DNA of 34,508 bases, from the NCBI GenBank assembly GCA_016781525.1, contig JADDQE010000182.1, forward strand, positions 1-34,508. Reading direction: 5' to 3'. The stretch is from a bacterium (lineage in GTDB: Bacteria; Chloroflexota; Chloroflexia; Chloroflexales; Kallotenuaceae). Under the pieces are notes generated by a model that had not been told where the DNA came from, did not search any database, and saw nothing but the letters and a program-made list of their open reading frames with translations. A program made the translations under genes and the position numbers. Below, in pieces: positions 17,013 to 24,851 of the stretch. The first letter of the stretch is position 1; each line of letters starts with the position of its first letter.

Positions 17013-17483
17013 GTGCAGCTTTCGTCGCTTGTCCGCTCGCCCCTGCCCCTCGTCGTCCTCGCGCTACTTGCCGGGTGTAGCACAGTCGCATTTGAACGCC
17101 GCTCGTCCCTTGATCAATGGAGCCAGGCCGTGCTCCGACGCGATTACGCTACGGCCCAGCGCTTGATGGTTCCAGAGGATATCGCCGCATGGCGTGCCGC
17201 GACCGAGCAGCTTAACCAGCAGCACCATTCGGTGAAATCGTACCAGCGCTCGGACATTCCCATGCAACCCGGACAGAACCCAATCGCCCACACCACCTGG
17301 ACATGGCAGGATGGGTTTGTCCGCTGCTTACAGGTCCAAGAAACGGCGAGCGGCTTGATTGATGTGCTCGGCCACGGTTATCAGGCATGTCAGGCCTCGT
17401 CGCAACCAGCAGCGCGCGACGTGCCAGAGCAACCTGCCCAATCACACCCGTCCGTGCTACCAGTCCCAACACCCAGCACATGA
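17013..17483 (+). CDS. Small lipoprotein
   Basis: With GTG 17013 as start the 156-residue product has a textbook lipoprotein signal: MQLSSLVRSPLPL, a hydrophobic run and the lipobox LAGC with the lipidated Cys at residue 22. The frame is open from GTG 16992, which would only lengthen the leader. The mature part has an alpha/beta look (SLDQWSQAVLRRDYATAQRLM resembles small DUF4878/NTF2-like lipoproteins) and two cysteines (VRCLQV, YQACQ). It ends in a Pro/Ser-rich tail. The function is unknown. It is convergent with the polysaccharide deacetylase gene. Confidence 0.7.
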   Translation: MQLSSLVRSPLPLVVLALLAGCSTVAFERRSSLDQWSQAVLRRDYATAQRLMVPEDIAAWRAATEQLNQQHHSVKSYQRSDIPMQPGQNPIAHTTWTWQDGFVRCLQVQETASGLIDVLGHGYQACQASSQPAARDVPEQPAQSHPSVLPVPTPST

Positions 17484-17656
17484 GCTGAACAAACAGATGA
17501 CGCACGACGGGGCGCTAACGCCGACGCTGGCTGGCGGAACGTACATCGACCTCCATAACCGCAAGTCGACGCATCGCCATGAACCTAATACCGCAACCAC
17601 AACCGGACCGACGGTTGCGCCGCATGGTTCTGCTATCGCTTTTGCGGCCATGGGAG

Positions 17657-18991
17657 CTACCGCGGTTGCTCGGCGCCGAGCCGTCCGAGCAGGATATCGA
17701 AAGGCCGACTATTTTCCGGATGCCATTCGAAGCGCGCCCGCTCGAAATACTGGACTTTGTGCCAGTGCCCGTCCGCGAGCCGCATCCGGAATTCCTCACT
17801 GATTGGTAGTCCAAATAAGGCCAATGATTCCCGGGAGGAAACACCCGCATCCGCGAAATCCAGCCCATGAGCTTGCCAATAGTCACGGAAGGCGCCACAG
17901 AGGTGATGGCCCGTCTCGCTAAAGAAGGTGCACGCAGCGTTGGTCTGGCGCCGTAGTCGTTGAAATTCTTTTCGCCGAAGCAATCCCCGGCGTTGAGCGT
18001 CAGCAGCGCCCAGCCGGCCAAGCAGCATGTGGTAGGGCGGAGCATTGTGGGGCTGGAGCTCGAACCGCTGTCGCTCAAAGTACTGCACCGTTGCCATCTT
18101 CCCGGTATCCGGGTTACGCTCGCGCAGCTCTCCACTAATGGGATAGCCGTACACCGCGAGACCGCCCGTACGCTCCCAATAGGTCCGAAACATACCTCGA
18201 AGACGCCGATTTGTTTCCGGGAACTCCCTGATCTGCGGCAGCATATCCGCGATCGTCCGGAAGCTGTAGCCTTGATTGCGGAGCTGATCGATCAGCTCAG
18301 GCAAGGCGGGCCCATCCTGGGACTCGCTGCCGACATGCATCAGCACGATCGCCCCCGGCGATACGTTAGCTAGCACCGTTTGAATGATCTGCTCCTTGGA
18401 CCGTCCTTTCCATCCGAGTGTATCCAGCCCCGACGTCCACATGATGTTATAGCGATACCCCAGGGTAGACAGATCTCGAGCCACGGAGGTGTCGGTGTCA
18501 CCATACGGGGGACGGAAATACGGCTTGACGTCCGCTCCTGAGAGGTGCCAAATCCGCTCCTCAGCAGCCCGAATTTCGTGCACTCGTTCGTCGAATGTCA
18601 GCGCCGTCCGCCGAGTGGAACGGCCGGTCAAGGATCGATGAGAATCTGTATGATTGATCAGGGCATGACCTTCCGCGGCCATTCTCCTTACAAGCTGCGG
18701 GTTTGCTGCGGCCCATTGGCCCGTCATACCAAAGGATACCCTCACATCTTTTTCCCGCAGCGTATCGAGGATGAATGCCGCGTAGCCGGCATCCGAGCCG
18801 GCATCAAGCGTGAGGCACACTACCTTCTCACTTGTGGCGAACTTGTCAATGGTCTGTGCCTGAGCTCCCTCCAGCGGTGCGGAGGGAAGCACACGTGCGG
18901 AAGCTGCGGCCACTGGCTGTGGCTCGATGATGGAGCCGAGCTCTACGGCTATGACTATCAGGCTGAACAGCAGCATCCGGTGCCATACCAT
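17657..18991 (-). CDS. Secreted NodB polysaccharide deacetylase with two C-terminal YFER modules
   Basis: The 444-residue protein has a signal peptide or N-terminal anchor (residues 1-30), a NodB deacetylase domain (about 50-250) and two C-terminal modules. The catalytic motifs are TLDAGSD (Asp63, in place of the usual TFDDG), HTDSH (His114, His118 metal ligands) and FRPPYGDTD. It should remove acetyl groups from a surface glycan such as peptidoglycan or an exopolysaccharide. Each module reads (E)TGH, F..YW...GG, FG.PIS.E, VQYFER.RFE, then LLGRLG. The second has the two-cysteine signature seen in its neighbours (ACTFFSETGHHLCGAF). ATG 18991 follows GGGAGGGAAGGA. It is the third gene of a minus-strand operon. 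Confidence 0.9.
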   Translation of the reverse strand: MVWHRMLLFSLIVIAVELGSIIEPQPVAAASARVLPSAPLEGAQAQTIDKFATSEKVVCLTLDAGSDAGYAAFILDTLREKDVRVSFGMTGQWAAANPQLVRRMAAEGHALINHTDSHRSLTGRSTRRTALTFDERVHEIRAAEERIWHLSGADVKPYFRPPYGDTDTSVARDLSTLGYRYNIMWTSGLDTLGWKGRSKEQIIQTVLANVSPGAIVLMHVGSESQDGPALPELIDQLRNQGYSFRTIADMLPQIREFPETNRRLRGMFRTYWERTGGLAVYGYPISGELRERNPDTGKMATVQYFERQRFELQPHNAPPYHMLLGRLGAADAQRRGLLRRKEFQRLRRQTNAACTFFSETGHHLCGAFRDYWQAHGLDFADAGVSSRESLALFGLPISEEFRMRLADGHWHKVQYFERARFEWHPENSRPFDILLGRLGAEQPR

Positions 18992-19063
18992 GGTTGTTCC
19001 TTCCCTCCCGACCGACTCTCTCGTCCTCTGCGGCAACACTCGGTCCGGGACCCGATCGACCAG

Positions 19064-21049
19064 CTATTCCCAGCGGTGCCAGGTTACGTACAAATCACTG
19101 CCGACCAAGCCCAGCTGTAGCTGCGATGATGGTCCTTGCTTGCCGTTCCATTCGATCCGGCTACGCTCGAAGTACTGCACGTTCTGCCCACCTTGGGCGA
19201 ACGCCTCAGTCACAGGCAGCCCGTGTCGCTGGAGCCCGCCGTGTTGCTCCCACCAGTTGAGAAAAGGCTTGCAGATTTGCTTGCCGGTTTCCGGAAACAA
19301 CCGACATTCAGGGTCGCCTTTTTCACGGTGGGTTAAGCTTTCCCAGGGCGTGCCGGCGCGCCGTAGCACCGTATCGCCCAGACGCCCCAGCTGCACGGCA
19401 TGCGGCCCGCTCTGCACCTCTGCCACACGCTCGAAGCGCGCACGCTCAAAATATTGCACGACCCGTGCTTGTCCCCCCAGGCTGTCGGGCTCGATCAATT
19501 CGCCCGTGAGGGGATACCCGAACTGCGTGAGCCCACCGCCGGTCTCCCAGAACTGCCCGAACGTTCCACCGACATAATGACCAGTTGCCGCATACAGCGT
19601 CCCATTTTGCACCTTATCAGGGCCACGTTCTACGATGATGGGGATGCCTCCCGGACTGACCTGTCCAGCGACCTCCCCGGTCAGGGTTCTCCCGACCTGG
19701 TGCAGCCTGCCATCCCAAGCGCGGATACGGGCCTCTGAACAGCCGCAGGGGATGGTGATATTAATCGCAGCTGTGCCGCCAAGCTGCCAGATGATATCAG
19801 TGCGGCGCGCGCCGTCCGTAAAGCGATACCAGTAGATGCCCGGCATATCCGGGTGATCGCCGCTGGCCACGGTCGTTTCCAACTGCATCCCGTCGAGAAC
19901 ATCCGTTAATGCCCGATAGGCCAGATATGCTGGCTTGCGGAGTGCTACATCGGTTATGTGCAGCGGAAAGTTGCGGCGCAGCAAGCCGTAGTGAAATTGC
20001 TCTTCGAACCGATCGAAGATCGGCTGATCATACGCCACATCAGCGGATGTATCGTCTCGGAGGTCGTACCAGAACACCTTCTCAATCGAGGGGTGCGCAA
20101 GCGCCTGAACATACATCCGTTGGAGATAGGCCGCCTGATCCGCTTCGGTCACGCCGAAGACTCCCGAAAACGACGACCAGCCGATTTCCGTCAGCCAGAC
20201 AGGCTTTGACCCAAACTCCGCCATGAGCAGGTCTAACGTTTGCAACTCATCCGTAAAGCTCATGTCCGGTCCCCGGCGGTGGAGCACAGCCTCCGGCGGG
20301 CCTGGCCGGTAGGGATGCAGCGCCAGGATGTCGAACGTATGCCAGCCGCCGGCCGCGTGGAGCATCCGCAGGTAGTCCAGGCTATCGTAATCTTCCGGCG
20401 TCGGGATCGGGCCCCAGATGTCGTACAGCCCGCCGAGGACGACCGTTGCTTCAGGATCGGCCGCTTTGATCGCGGCGCGTGCGACCTTGAGGATCCGCAC
20501 GAACTCATCGATAGTGTACAGACCGTGCTCGTAACCAAACCGCCGCAGGTTTGCCTCGTTCCACACTTCCCAGTGGCGGATCTGTTTTCGGTCACGGCCA
20601 TACCGGGCCACGACGTTGTATACGTAATCGCCCCAGTCTTCAATCCACTCGTCTAGTGTCGGGTTCTTGCTCTTGAACCACGCCGGATTGTAGGCCAGCA
20701 GGCCAAGTACCTGGATCCCGCCCTCACGTTGGAGGCTGATCGCGGCGTCGTAGTTGTACATGCCAGCGTGGTCGCCATCCCAGCGATAGGCTCCACCCCG
20801 CTCAAGCTGAACACGCTCCCACGAGATTTCTTCACGGGCCCATTCCACCCCCGCCTCACGCATCAGGGCAACCATCGCTCGCTGTTCATCCGAGCGCACC
20901 CGGTTGCCGAGGTTACCGGCGATGCCAAAGGGACTCTGTTTGTCAATCCGCGGCACTGCCGACCGTGCATGTGTTTGGGGCACAGGCAACATTGCGGTTA
21001 ACACTGCCAACAGGACTCCGACACGCACGAAGATATTGCGCAAACGCAT
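19064..21049 (-). CDS. Secreted clan GH-A glycosidase (GH39/GH5-like) with two YFER modules
   Basis: The 661-residue protein has a signal peptide ending near QTHARS, a (beta/alpha)8 hydrolase domain and two C-terminal modules. The acid/base is Glu165 in HWEVWNEANL and the nucleophile Glu288 in WLTEIGW; their spacing fits clan GH-A retaining enzymes such as GH39. The substrate is unknown; PslG-type enzymes that cut exopolysaccharide are a reasonable analogue. The modules are TGHYVGGTFGQFWETGGGL, FGYPLTGELIEPD, VQYFERARFE, then a two-Cys copy (ECRLFPETGKQICKPF, VQYFERSRIEW). ATG 21049 follows GGAGAAG; the frame upstream to 21391 is not conserved. It is paralogous to the next gene upstream in the operon. 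Confidence 0.9.
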   Translation of the reverse strand: MRLRNIFVRVGVLLAVLTAMLPVPQTHARSAVPRIDKQSPFGIAGNLGNRVRSDEQRAMVALMREAGVEWAREEISWERVQLERGGAYRWDGDHAGMYNYDAAISLQREGGIQVLGLLAYNPAWFKSKNPTLDEWIEDWGDYVYNVVARYGRDRKQIRHWEVWNEANLRRFGYEHGLYTIDEFVRILKVARAAIKAADPEATVVLGGLYDIWGPIPTPEDYDSLDYLRMLHAAGGWHTFDILALHPYRPGPPEAVLHRRGPDMSFTDELQTLDLLMAEFGSKPVWLTEIGWSSFSGVFGVTEADQAAYLQRMYVQALAHPSIEKVFWYDLRDDTSADVAYDQPIFDRFEEQFHYGLLRRNFPLHITDVALRKPAYLAYRALTDVLDGMQLETTVASGDHPDMPGIYWYRFTDGARRTDIIWQLGGTAAINITIPCGCSEARIRAWDGRLHQVGRTLTGEVAGQVSPGGIPIIVERGPDKVQNGTLYAATGHYVGGTFGQFWETGGGLTQFGYPLTGELIEPDSLGGQARVVQYFERARFERVAEVQSGPHAVQLGRLGDTVLRRAGTPWESLTHREKGDPECRLFPETGKQICKPFLNWWEQHGGLQRHGLPVTEAFAQGGQNVQYFERSRIEWNGKQGPSSQLQLGLVGSDLYVTWHRWE

Positions 21050-21086
21050 GGTTGCTTCTCCACGATCAGGGGAGGTATAACGCGAG

Positions 21087-23063
21087 CTACGGGTTCGCGA
21101 AGAGCTCGACGCCCAACAGGCCGAGCAGCACATCATAGGGCGTACCGGCGTTCTCTGGATGATATTCGAAGCGGTTACGCTCGAAGTACTGCACCAGCCG
21201 ACCGTTGACGATGTAGGCATCGGTGAGCGGCATGCCGTACATCGACAACCCGCCGCGCTGTTCCCAGTATGCGCGGAAGGGGGGGCACAGCATGCGTTGC
21301 GTCTCGGCGAAGCGCCGGCATTCGCGCCGCGTGCTTGCGGCAGGCGGCAAATTTTGCCAGCGGATTCCCTGCTGACGCAGCTGATCATCACCTAAGCGGC
21401 CGATTTGCACGAGGTATGGTGTTCCAGCATGTTCCGGAAAATACTCAAAACGGTTGCGCTCGAAATACTGTACGACCCGGGCTTTGCCAGTGTTCGGATC
21501 AGGCTCGATCAACTCCCCGGTGATAGGGTAGCCGAACTGCGCCAAACCGCCATTCCGCTCCCAGTATTGACGGAAAACGCCCCCTATGCCGTGGCCAGTC
21601 TCCGCGAAATACCGTGTGCTCGTGTGTCGATCGGGCCCATACTCGAGATAGATCGGTTCGCCATGTGGGGGCAGTGTCACCCGTAGATCTCCAGTATCTG
21701 AGGTCACGATGCGCGCGAGGGCACCGTTCCAATGTCGCAGGCGCGCTTCGGTGCAGGGGCAGGGAAGCGTGATGGTCGTGGGGCTGGCATTTAGATTCCA
21801 GAGCAGCTCGACGCCACGTTCATCCTTGCCGTAGCGATACCAATACACCCCGGGGAGATCAGCACGATTACCTGTCGCGAGCGTCGCTATGCGGTCGAGG
21901 CCGCCAAGCAGATTGGTCATGGTGCGATAGGCCGCAAAGGCGGGCTTGCGCAAGGTGGGGGCATCCGGATTCAGCGGATAGGTGCGGCGGATGAGCCCCA
22001 TGTGCCAGTCTGGGACCGACTCGTCGAAGAGCAAGTTGTCGTATGGGGTCCAGTAGGCGAGATTGTTACGGAAGTTATACCAGAAAATTTTTTCGACGTT
22101 TGGATACTGGAGCGCAAGGGCGTACCAGCGTACCAGGTAGTAGGCCTGCTCTTCTTCGGTAATCCCGTAGGGCCCCTGGTGCGAGCCCCAGCCCGTCTCG
22201 GTGAACCAGATCGGCTTCGCACCAAAGCGCTGCATGAGCATATCAAGCTCCTGCATCTCGTCGGCGAAGTCCATAGTACGCTCGCGCCGCTGAAAACGGC
22301 CCTCCGGCGGCCCCGGGCGGTAGGCATGCAGATTTAGCACATCGAACGAATCCCAGGCACCTGCAGCACCCAGGAGCTCTAGGTAATCAAAGGTATCATG
22401 GAAGTGCTCTGGCACCTCTGACCATACGCTGGCAAGACCGCCGAGCACAATCACGGCCTGCGGATCGGCCTCCGTAATAGCCCTACGCGTCACCGACAGC
22501 AGACGCGCATAATGGTCAATGGTGTACAAGCCGTTTTCATACCCGTACATGCGCAAATTTGGCTCGTTCCAAATTTCCCAGTGCTTGATCTCGCCACGCT
22601 CACGGCCGTAGCGCGAGACTACGGCGCGCACAAACTTTTCCCAATCGCCGATCCAATCGTCAAGCGGGGCGGTCTTGCTCTTCAGCCAAGCCGGGTTGTA
22701 GGCTAAGAGACCGACAATCTGCAGGCCGGAAGTGCGCAGCCTGGTCACGGCATCATCATAGTTCAGGAAACCATAGCCGTCGCCGCCCCAACGATACGGG
22801 CCGCCACGCTGCGGCTGCAGGCGCTCCCATGAAAAATCCTCACGGTGCCACTGGACGCCTGCCTCACGCATCAGATCGACCATGGCTTTGTGCTCATCCC
22901 GCCGGACATTCACCGCTAAGTTTGCCACGACGCCAAAAGGGGACGACTGATCAAAGCGGCTAATTGGCCAGCTGGAAGCGCGAGCCGGGGGGCCGGCTGG
23001 CCGAGCAATGCTAACTAGCAGCGCAAACAACGTGATCAAGAACAGGAGACGGTGCCGTCTCAT
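21087..23063 (-). CDS. Secreted clan GH-A glycosidase (GH39/GH5-like) with two YFER modules
   Basis: The 658-residue paralogue of the downstream gene has the same order: signal peptide (MRRHRLLFLITLFALLVS, cleavage near PPARA), catalytic barrel and two modules. Catalytic residues are Glu167 (HWEIWNEPNL) and Glu289 (WFTETGW), spaced as in the neighbour. The modules are FAETGHGIGGVFRQYWERNGG with FGYPITGELIEPDPNTG and VQYFERNRFEYFPE, then ECRRFAETQRMLCPPF with VQYFERNRFEYHPENAG. ATG 23063 is chosen for its classic signal peptide; an upstream ATG at 23144 would add an unlikely 27-residue leader. It is the first gene of the operon. The gap to the next gene is 37 bases. Confidence 0.9.
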   Translation of the reverse strand: MRRHRLLFLITLFALLVSIARPAGPPARASSWPISRFDQSSPFGVVANLAVNVRRDEHKAMVDLMREAGVQWHREDFSWERLQPQRGGPYRWGGDGYGFLNYDDAVTRLRTSGLQIVGLLAYNPAWLKSKTAPLDDWIGDWEKFVRAVVSRYGRERGEIKHWEIWNEPNLRMYGYENGLYTIDHYARLLSVTRRAITEADPQAVIVLGGLASVWSEVPEHFHDTFDYLELLGAAGAWDSFDVLNLHAYRPGPPEGRFQRRERTMDFADEMQELDMLMQRFGAKPIWFTETGWGSHQGPYGITEEEQAYYLVRWYALALQYPNVEKIFWYNFRNNLAYWTPYDNLLFDESVPDWHMGLIRRTYPLNPDAPTLRKPAFAAYRTMTNLLGGLDRIATLATGNRADLPGVYWYRYGKDERGVELLWNLNASPTTITLPCPCTEARLRHWNGALARIVTSDTGDLRVTLPPHGEPIYLEYGPDRHTSTRYFAETGHGIGGVFRQYWERNGGLAQFGYPITGELIEPDPNTGKARVVQYFERNRFEYFPEHAGTPYLVQIGRLGDDQLRQQGIRWQNLPPAASTRRECRRFAETQRMLCPPFRAYWEQRGGLSMYGMPLTDAYIVNGRLVQYFERNRFEYHPENAGTPYDVLLGLLGVELFANP

Positions 23064-23526
23064 TACTGGCTCATTTCCGGTTGCTAATGGCGACAGAAGA
23101 AGCTGGCAGGACGGGGGGCTGCTAAGCTCGTAGATAGTGTACATAGATCGGTCCGGATTGTCTAGAGAGTCCGCTGCGGTGTCCTTGCCGGGTCAATATT
23201 CCTCGACTTCTCTCGTAGCTTGACCAGCTCCGCCACGACTTCGGCGGGCCCTGTCGGAGGCACATTAAGGGTATCGGTGACAGAGCGAAGCTTGTAGCAC
23301 TTGACAGTAGGTGTATGGTGGACTCATCTTTTCACTACACCTGTCCTGCCCGCTCCCGCCGTCACCTCGTCAAAGCAAAACGTAGCAGTGCTGATATTCG
23401 GGATCGATGCAAACCAGTTAACCATTGCTCGTCGATCTTGAGCACAAATGGTCGCCATGAATCCGACGAATCCCCCGCTGATCTGCGAAGCCCCCGCGCC
23501 TCGCGCGGGCAGAAAGGGTGGATACC
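23064..23526. other. Divergent region between glycosidase operon and sigma factor
   Basis: No gene is supported in this 463-base gap. It should hold the promoters of the leftward glycan operon and the rightward sigma factor. A TTGACA at 23301-23306 has only a weak -10 17 bases on (TCATCT). A GC-rich hairpin sits at 23493-23509 just before the sigma factor ribosome binding site. Confidence 0.5.
23493..23509 (+). promoter_or_regulatory. Hairpin before the sigma factor ribosome binding site
   Basis: CCCGCG (23493-23498) and CGCGGG (23504-23509) form a 6-bp GC-only stem with loop CCTCG. It ends one base before AGAAAGG, the presumed Shine-Dalgarno. It could affect translation initiation of the sigma factor or simply be GC-rich chance. 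Confidence 0.35.
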
Positions 23527-24066
23527 ATGCCTCACTCGAGCGATCCGCTCGCGATCACGTATGGTGGTATGCTCGACACGCAGCAGCTCACGACGCTTTA
23601 CGAGCTCTATTCGCAGGATGTATACCACTATTGCTACCGTCGGCTCCATGACCACCAGGCCGCAGAGGACTGTCAGCAAATGGTATTTGTCGCCCTTGTA
23701 TCCAGCCTACACCACTTCGAATATCGGGGCCGAGAGCTCCTTCAGGCGTGGCTATACACCATCTCTCATAACGTTGTCGTGGATTACGTGCGGAAGGAAG
23801 CTCACCGTCCAACGGTGCCGTTGACGCCGGAGCTTCAGAGCGGCGGAGGCACAGCGAATGCGCTCTGCGAGCGTATGGTCTTGTGGCAAGCCATCGAGCA
23901 GTTGACGCCCCAACAGCGTCGCATCGTGCACTTGCGCTTCATCCTCGGTCTACCGACCGAAGACGTCGCCCGCATCACTGGGCGCAGCGAAGGTTCGGTA
24001 AAACTGCTTCAGCATCGGGCACTTCGGCGCTTACATGATTTGCTCGAAGAGTACATCGCGGAATAA
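23527..24066 (+). CDS. ECF-type RNA polymerase sigma factor
   Basis: The 179-residue sigma-70 family protein of the extracytoplasmic-function type directs RNA polymerase to a specific promoter set. Region 2 spans about residues 15-85 (LYELYSQDVYHYCYRRLHDHQAAEDCQQMVF, AWLYTISHNVVVDYVRK). Region 4 spans about 120-175, with LTPQQRRIVHLRFILGLPTEDVARI and a helix-turn-helix ending GRSEGSVKLLQHRALRRL. ATG 23527 is preferred over GTG 23518 because AAAGG and GGTGG lie at good spacing. No anti-sigma gene is adjacent. It is divergent from the glycosidase/deacetylase operon, so it may regulate it, but this is only positional. Confidence 0.88.
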   Translation: MPHSSDPLAITYGGMLDTQQLTTLYELYSQDVYHYCYRRLHDHQAAEDCQQMVFVALVSSLHHFEYRGRELLQAWLYTISHNVVVDYVRKEAHRPTVPLTPELQSGGGTANALCERMVLWQAIEQLTPQQRRIVHLRFILGLPTEDVARITGRSEGSVKLLQHRALRRLHDLLEEYIAE

Positions 24067-24099
24067 AGCGCTCCGATACTTCATTCTCGTCGGCCTTTA

Positions 24100-24258
24100 G
24101 CGCGCGTCCGCTGCGTTCGGGTGTCCGCTCAGCGCATGGTGGCCCTGACCGTGACGCATCCGAAAAACGCATGACCGTTGTGGATGGTGGTGGCCGACAC
24201 AGGCAGGGACCACGAACCGTGGTATCTGCTCACGTCAGATTGGATTGAGACGGCCGAG
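24100..24258 (+). pseudogene. Transposase remnant (IS4-like DDE type)
   Basis: The plus frame reads RMVALTVTHPKNA, then a TGA at 24172-24174, then PLWMVVADTGRDHEPWYLLTSDWIETAEQ. This matches the segment of IS4-type transposases that normally reads like LPVTHP..PLWLVV...GREPWYLLT....T.E.AW. It is cut off right after ETAEQ, before the catalytic Glu region, and there is no N-terminal part. It is a fossil of an insertion sequence. No terminal inverted repeats were identified. Confidence 0.7.
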
Positions 24259-24264
24259 CAGCCA

Positions 24265-24290
24265 GCCGAGGGCGGCAACGTTGCCTCGGC
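24265..24290. repeat. Hairpin with internal palindrome
   Basis: GCCGAGG (24265-24271) pairs with CCTCGGC (24284-24290), and the interior contains the perfect palindrome GGCAACGTTGCC (24274-24285). It lies just where the transposase similarity ends, so it may be related to the element's edge. Confidence 0.35.
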
Positions 24291-24520
24291 CGGCAGTAAT
24301 GGGGGAACTAATCGCCCCACAGAAAACAGGGCTGACAACATCGCGAACAATCAGTGCTTCCAGATTAACCTCACACCCCGGGATAAAAGAAGTAGGTCCC
24401 TCAATACCTCTTCCTGGCGCGGAATCCGGCTAGAACGCCGTCTGACGTGCGTGCCGCGCCCGATTGGCCGCGATATCCTCCCATGTGTACCGCTGGTAGA
24501 CGGACAGCGAGGCATTGACA

Positions 24521-24706
24521 CTAGGCCGGCTCGCCCTTGGGGAGTGATTCGATCGCGCGCGTAAGCAAGGCCGCCGCAACATTTTCGGGTTCGAGTGGTG
24601 GCTCGTCGGGCAGGATGTAGAGCCTATTGAGGCGCTCGGCCTCGGCCTTAAGTAAGCTCACTTCATCGGGTCGTAGATGCACAGTAAGTGATATAAGCTT
24701 TTCCAT
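24521..24706 (-). CDS. Small ribbon-helix-helix-like protein
   Basis: The 61-residue protein starts MEKLISLTVHLRPDEVSLLKAEAERLN. The first strand followed by two helices, and the pattern LTVHLRPDEVSLLKAEA, recall CopG/Arc-type DNA-binding proteins or antitoxins; the second half is PENVAAALLTRAIESL. ATG 24706 follows AGGAG at about 7 bases; the frame is open to 24736. No toxin gene is adjacent. On this strand it lies downstream of the MFS gene, separated by a strong terminator, so it should have its own promoter. Confidence 0.6.
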   Translation of the reverse strand: MEKLISLTVHLRPDEVSLLKAEAERLNRLYILPDEPPLEPENVAAALLTRAIESLPKGEPA

Positions 24707-24797
24707 CGGCTGACTCCTCGCATTAAGCTGCTTCAACCCGAGAAACGCAAATAACCTTCGGATCGTTGCGCTCAGCGCGGGAGTATCTGGAAATATG

Positions 24798-24828
24798 GAG
24801 CCCCAGGCAGTATCTCTGCCTGGGGCTC
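24798..24828 (-). terminator. Perfect 13-bp terminator-type hairpin
   Basis: GAGCCCCAGGCAG (24798-24810) and CTGCCTGGGGCTC (24816-24828) are exact complements around a five-base loop TATCT. The hairpin lies 24 bases after the stop of the leftward MFS gene and ahead of the small leftward gene. It is followed on the minus strand by CATATTTCC, a modest T-rich run. It most likely ends the MFS transcript. Confidence 0.75.
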
Positions 24829-24851
24829 TTCGTTCGCTTAGGGCGCTCCCG

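Larger units (their letters stand above)
24067..24520. other. Decayed intergenic DNA
   Basis: This stretch has no intact gene. It contains the transposase remnant at 24100-24258, a hairpin at 24265-24290 and, on the minus strand, a short coding-looking tail (24430-24520) in the +1 frame after the end of the small gene at 24521-24706. Confidence 0.5.

Noticed and set aside
23301..23329. TTGACA with TCATCT as a promoter for the sigma factor
   Set aside because: The -10 matches TATAAT poorly; only the -35 is good, so it was not listed as a promoter.
24178..24564. 128-residue plus-strand protein starting MWMVVADTG
   Set aside because: Only the first ~26 residues match a transposase, and the same similarity extends upstream through a TGA. 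It is a fossil fragment fused to non-homologous sequence.
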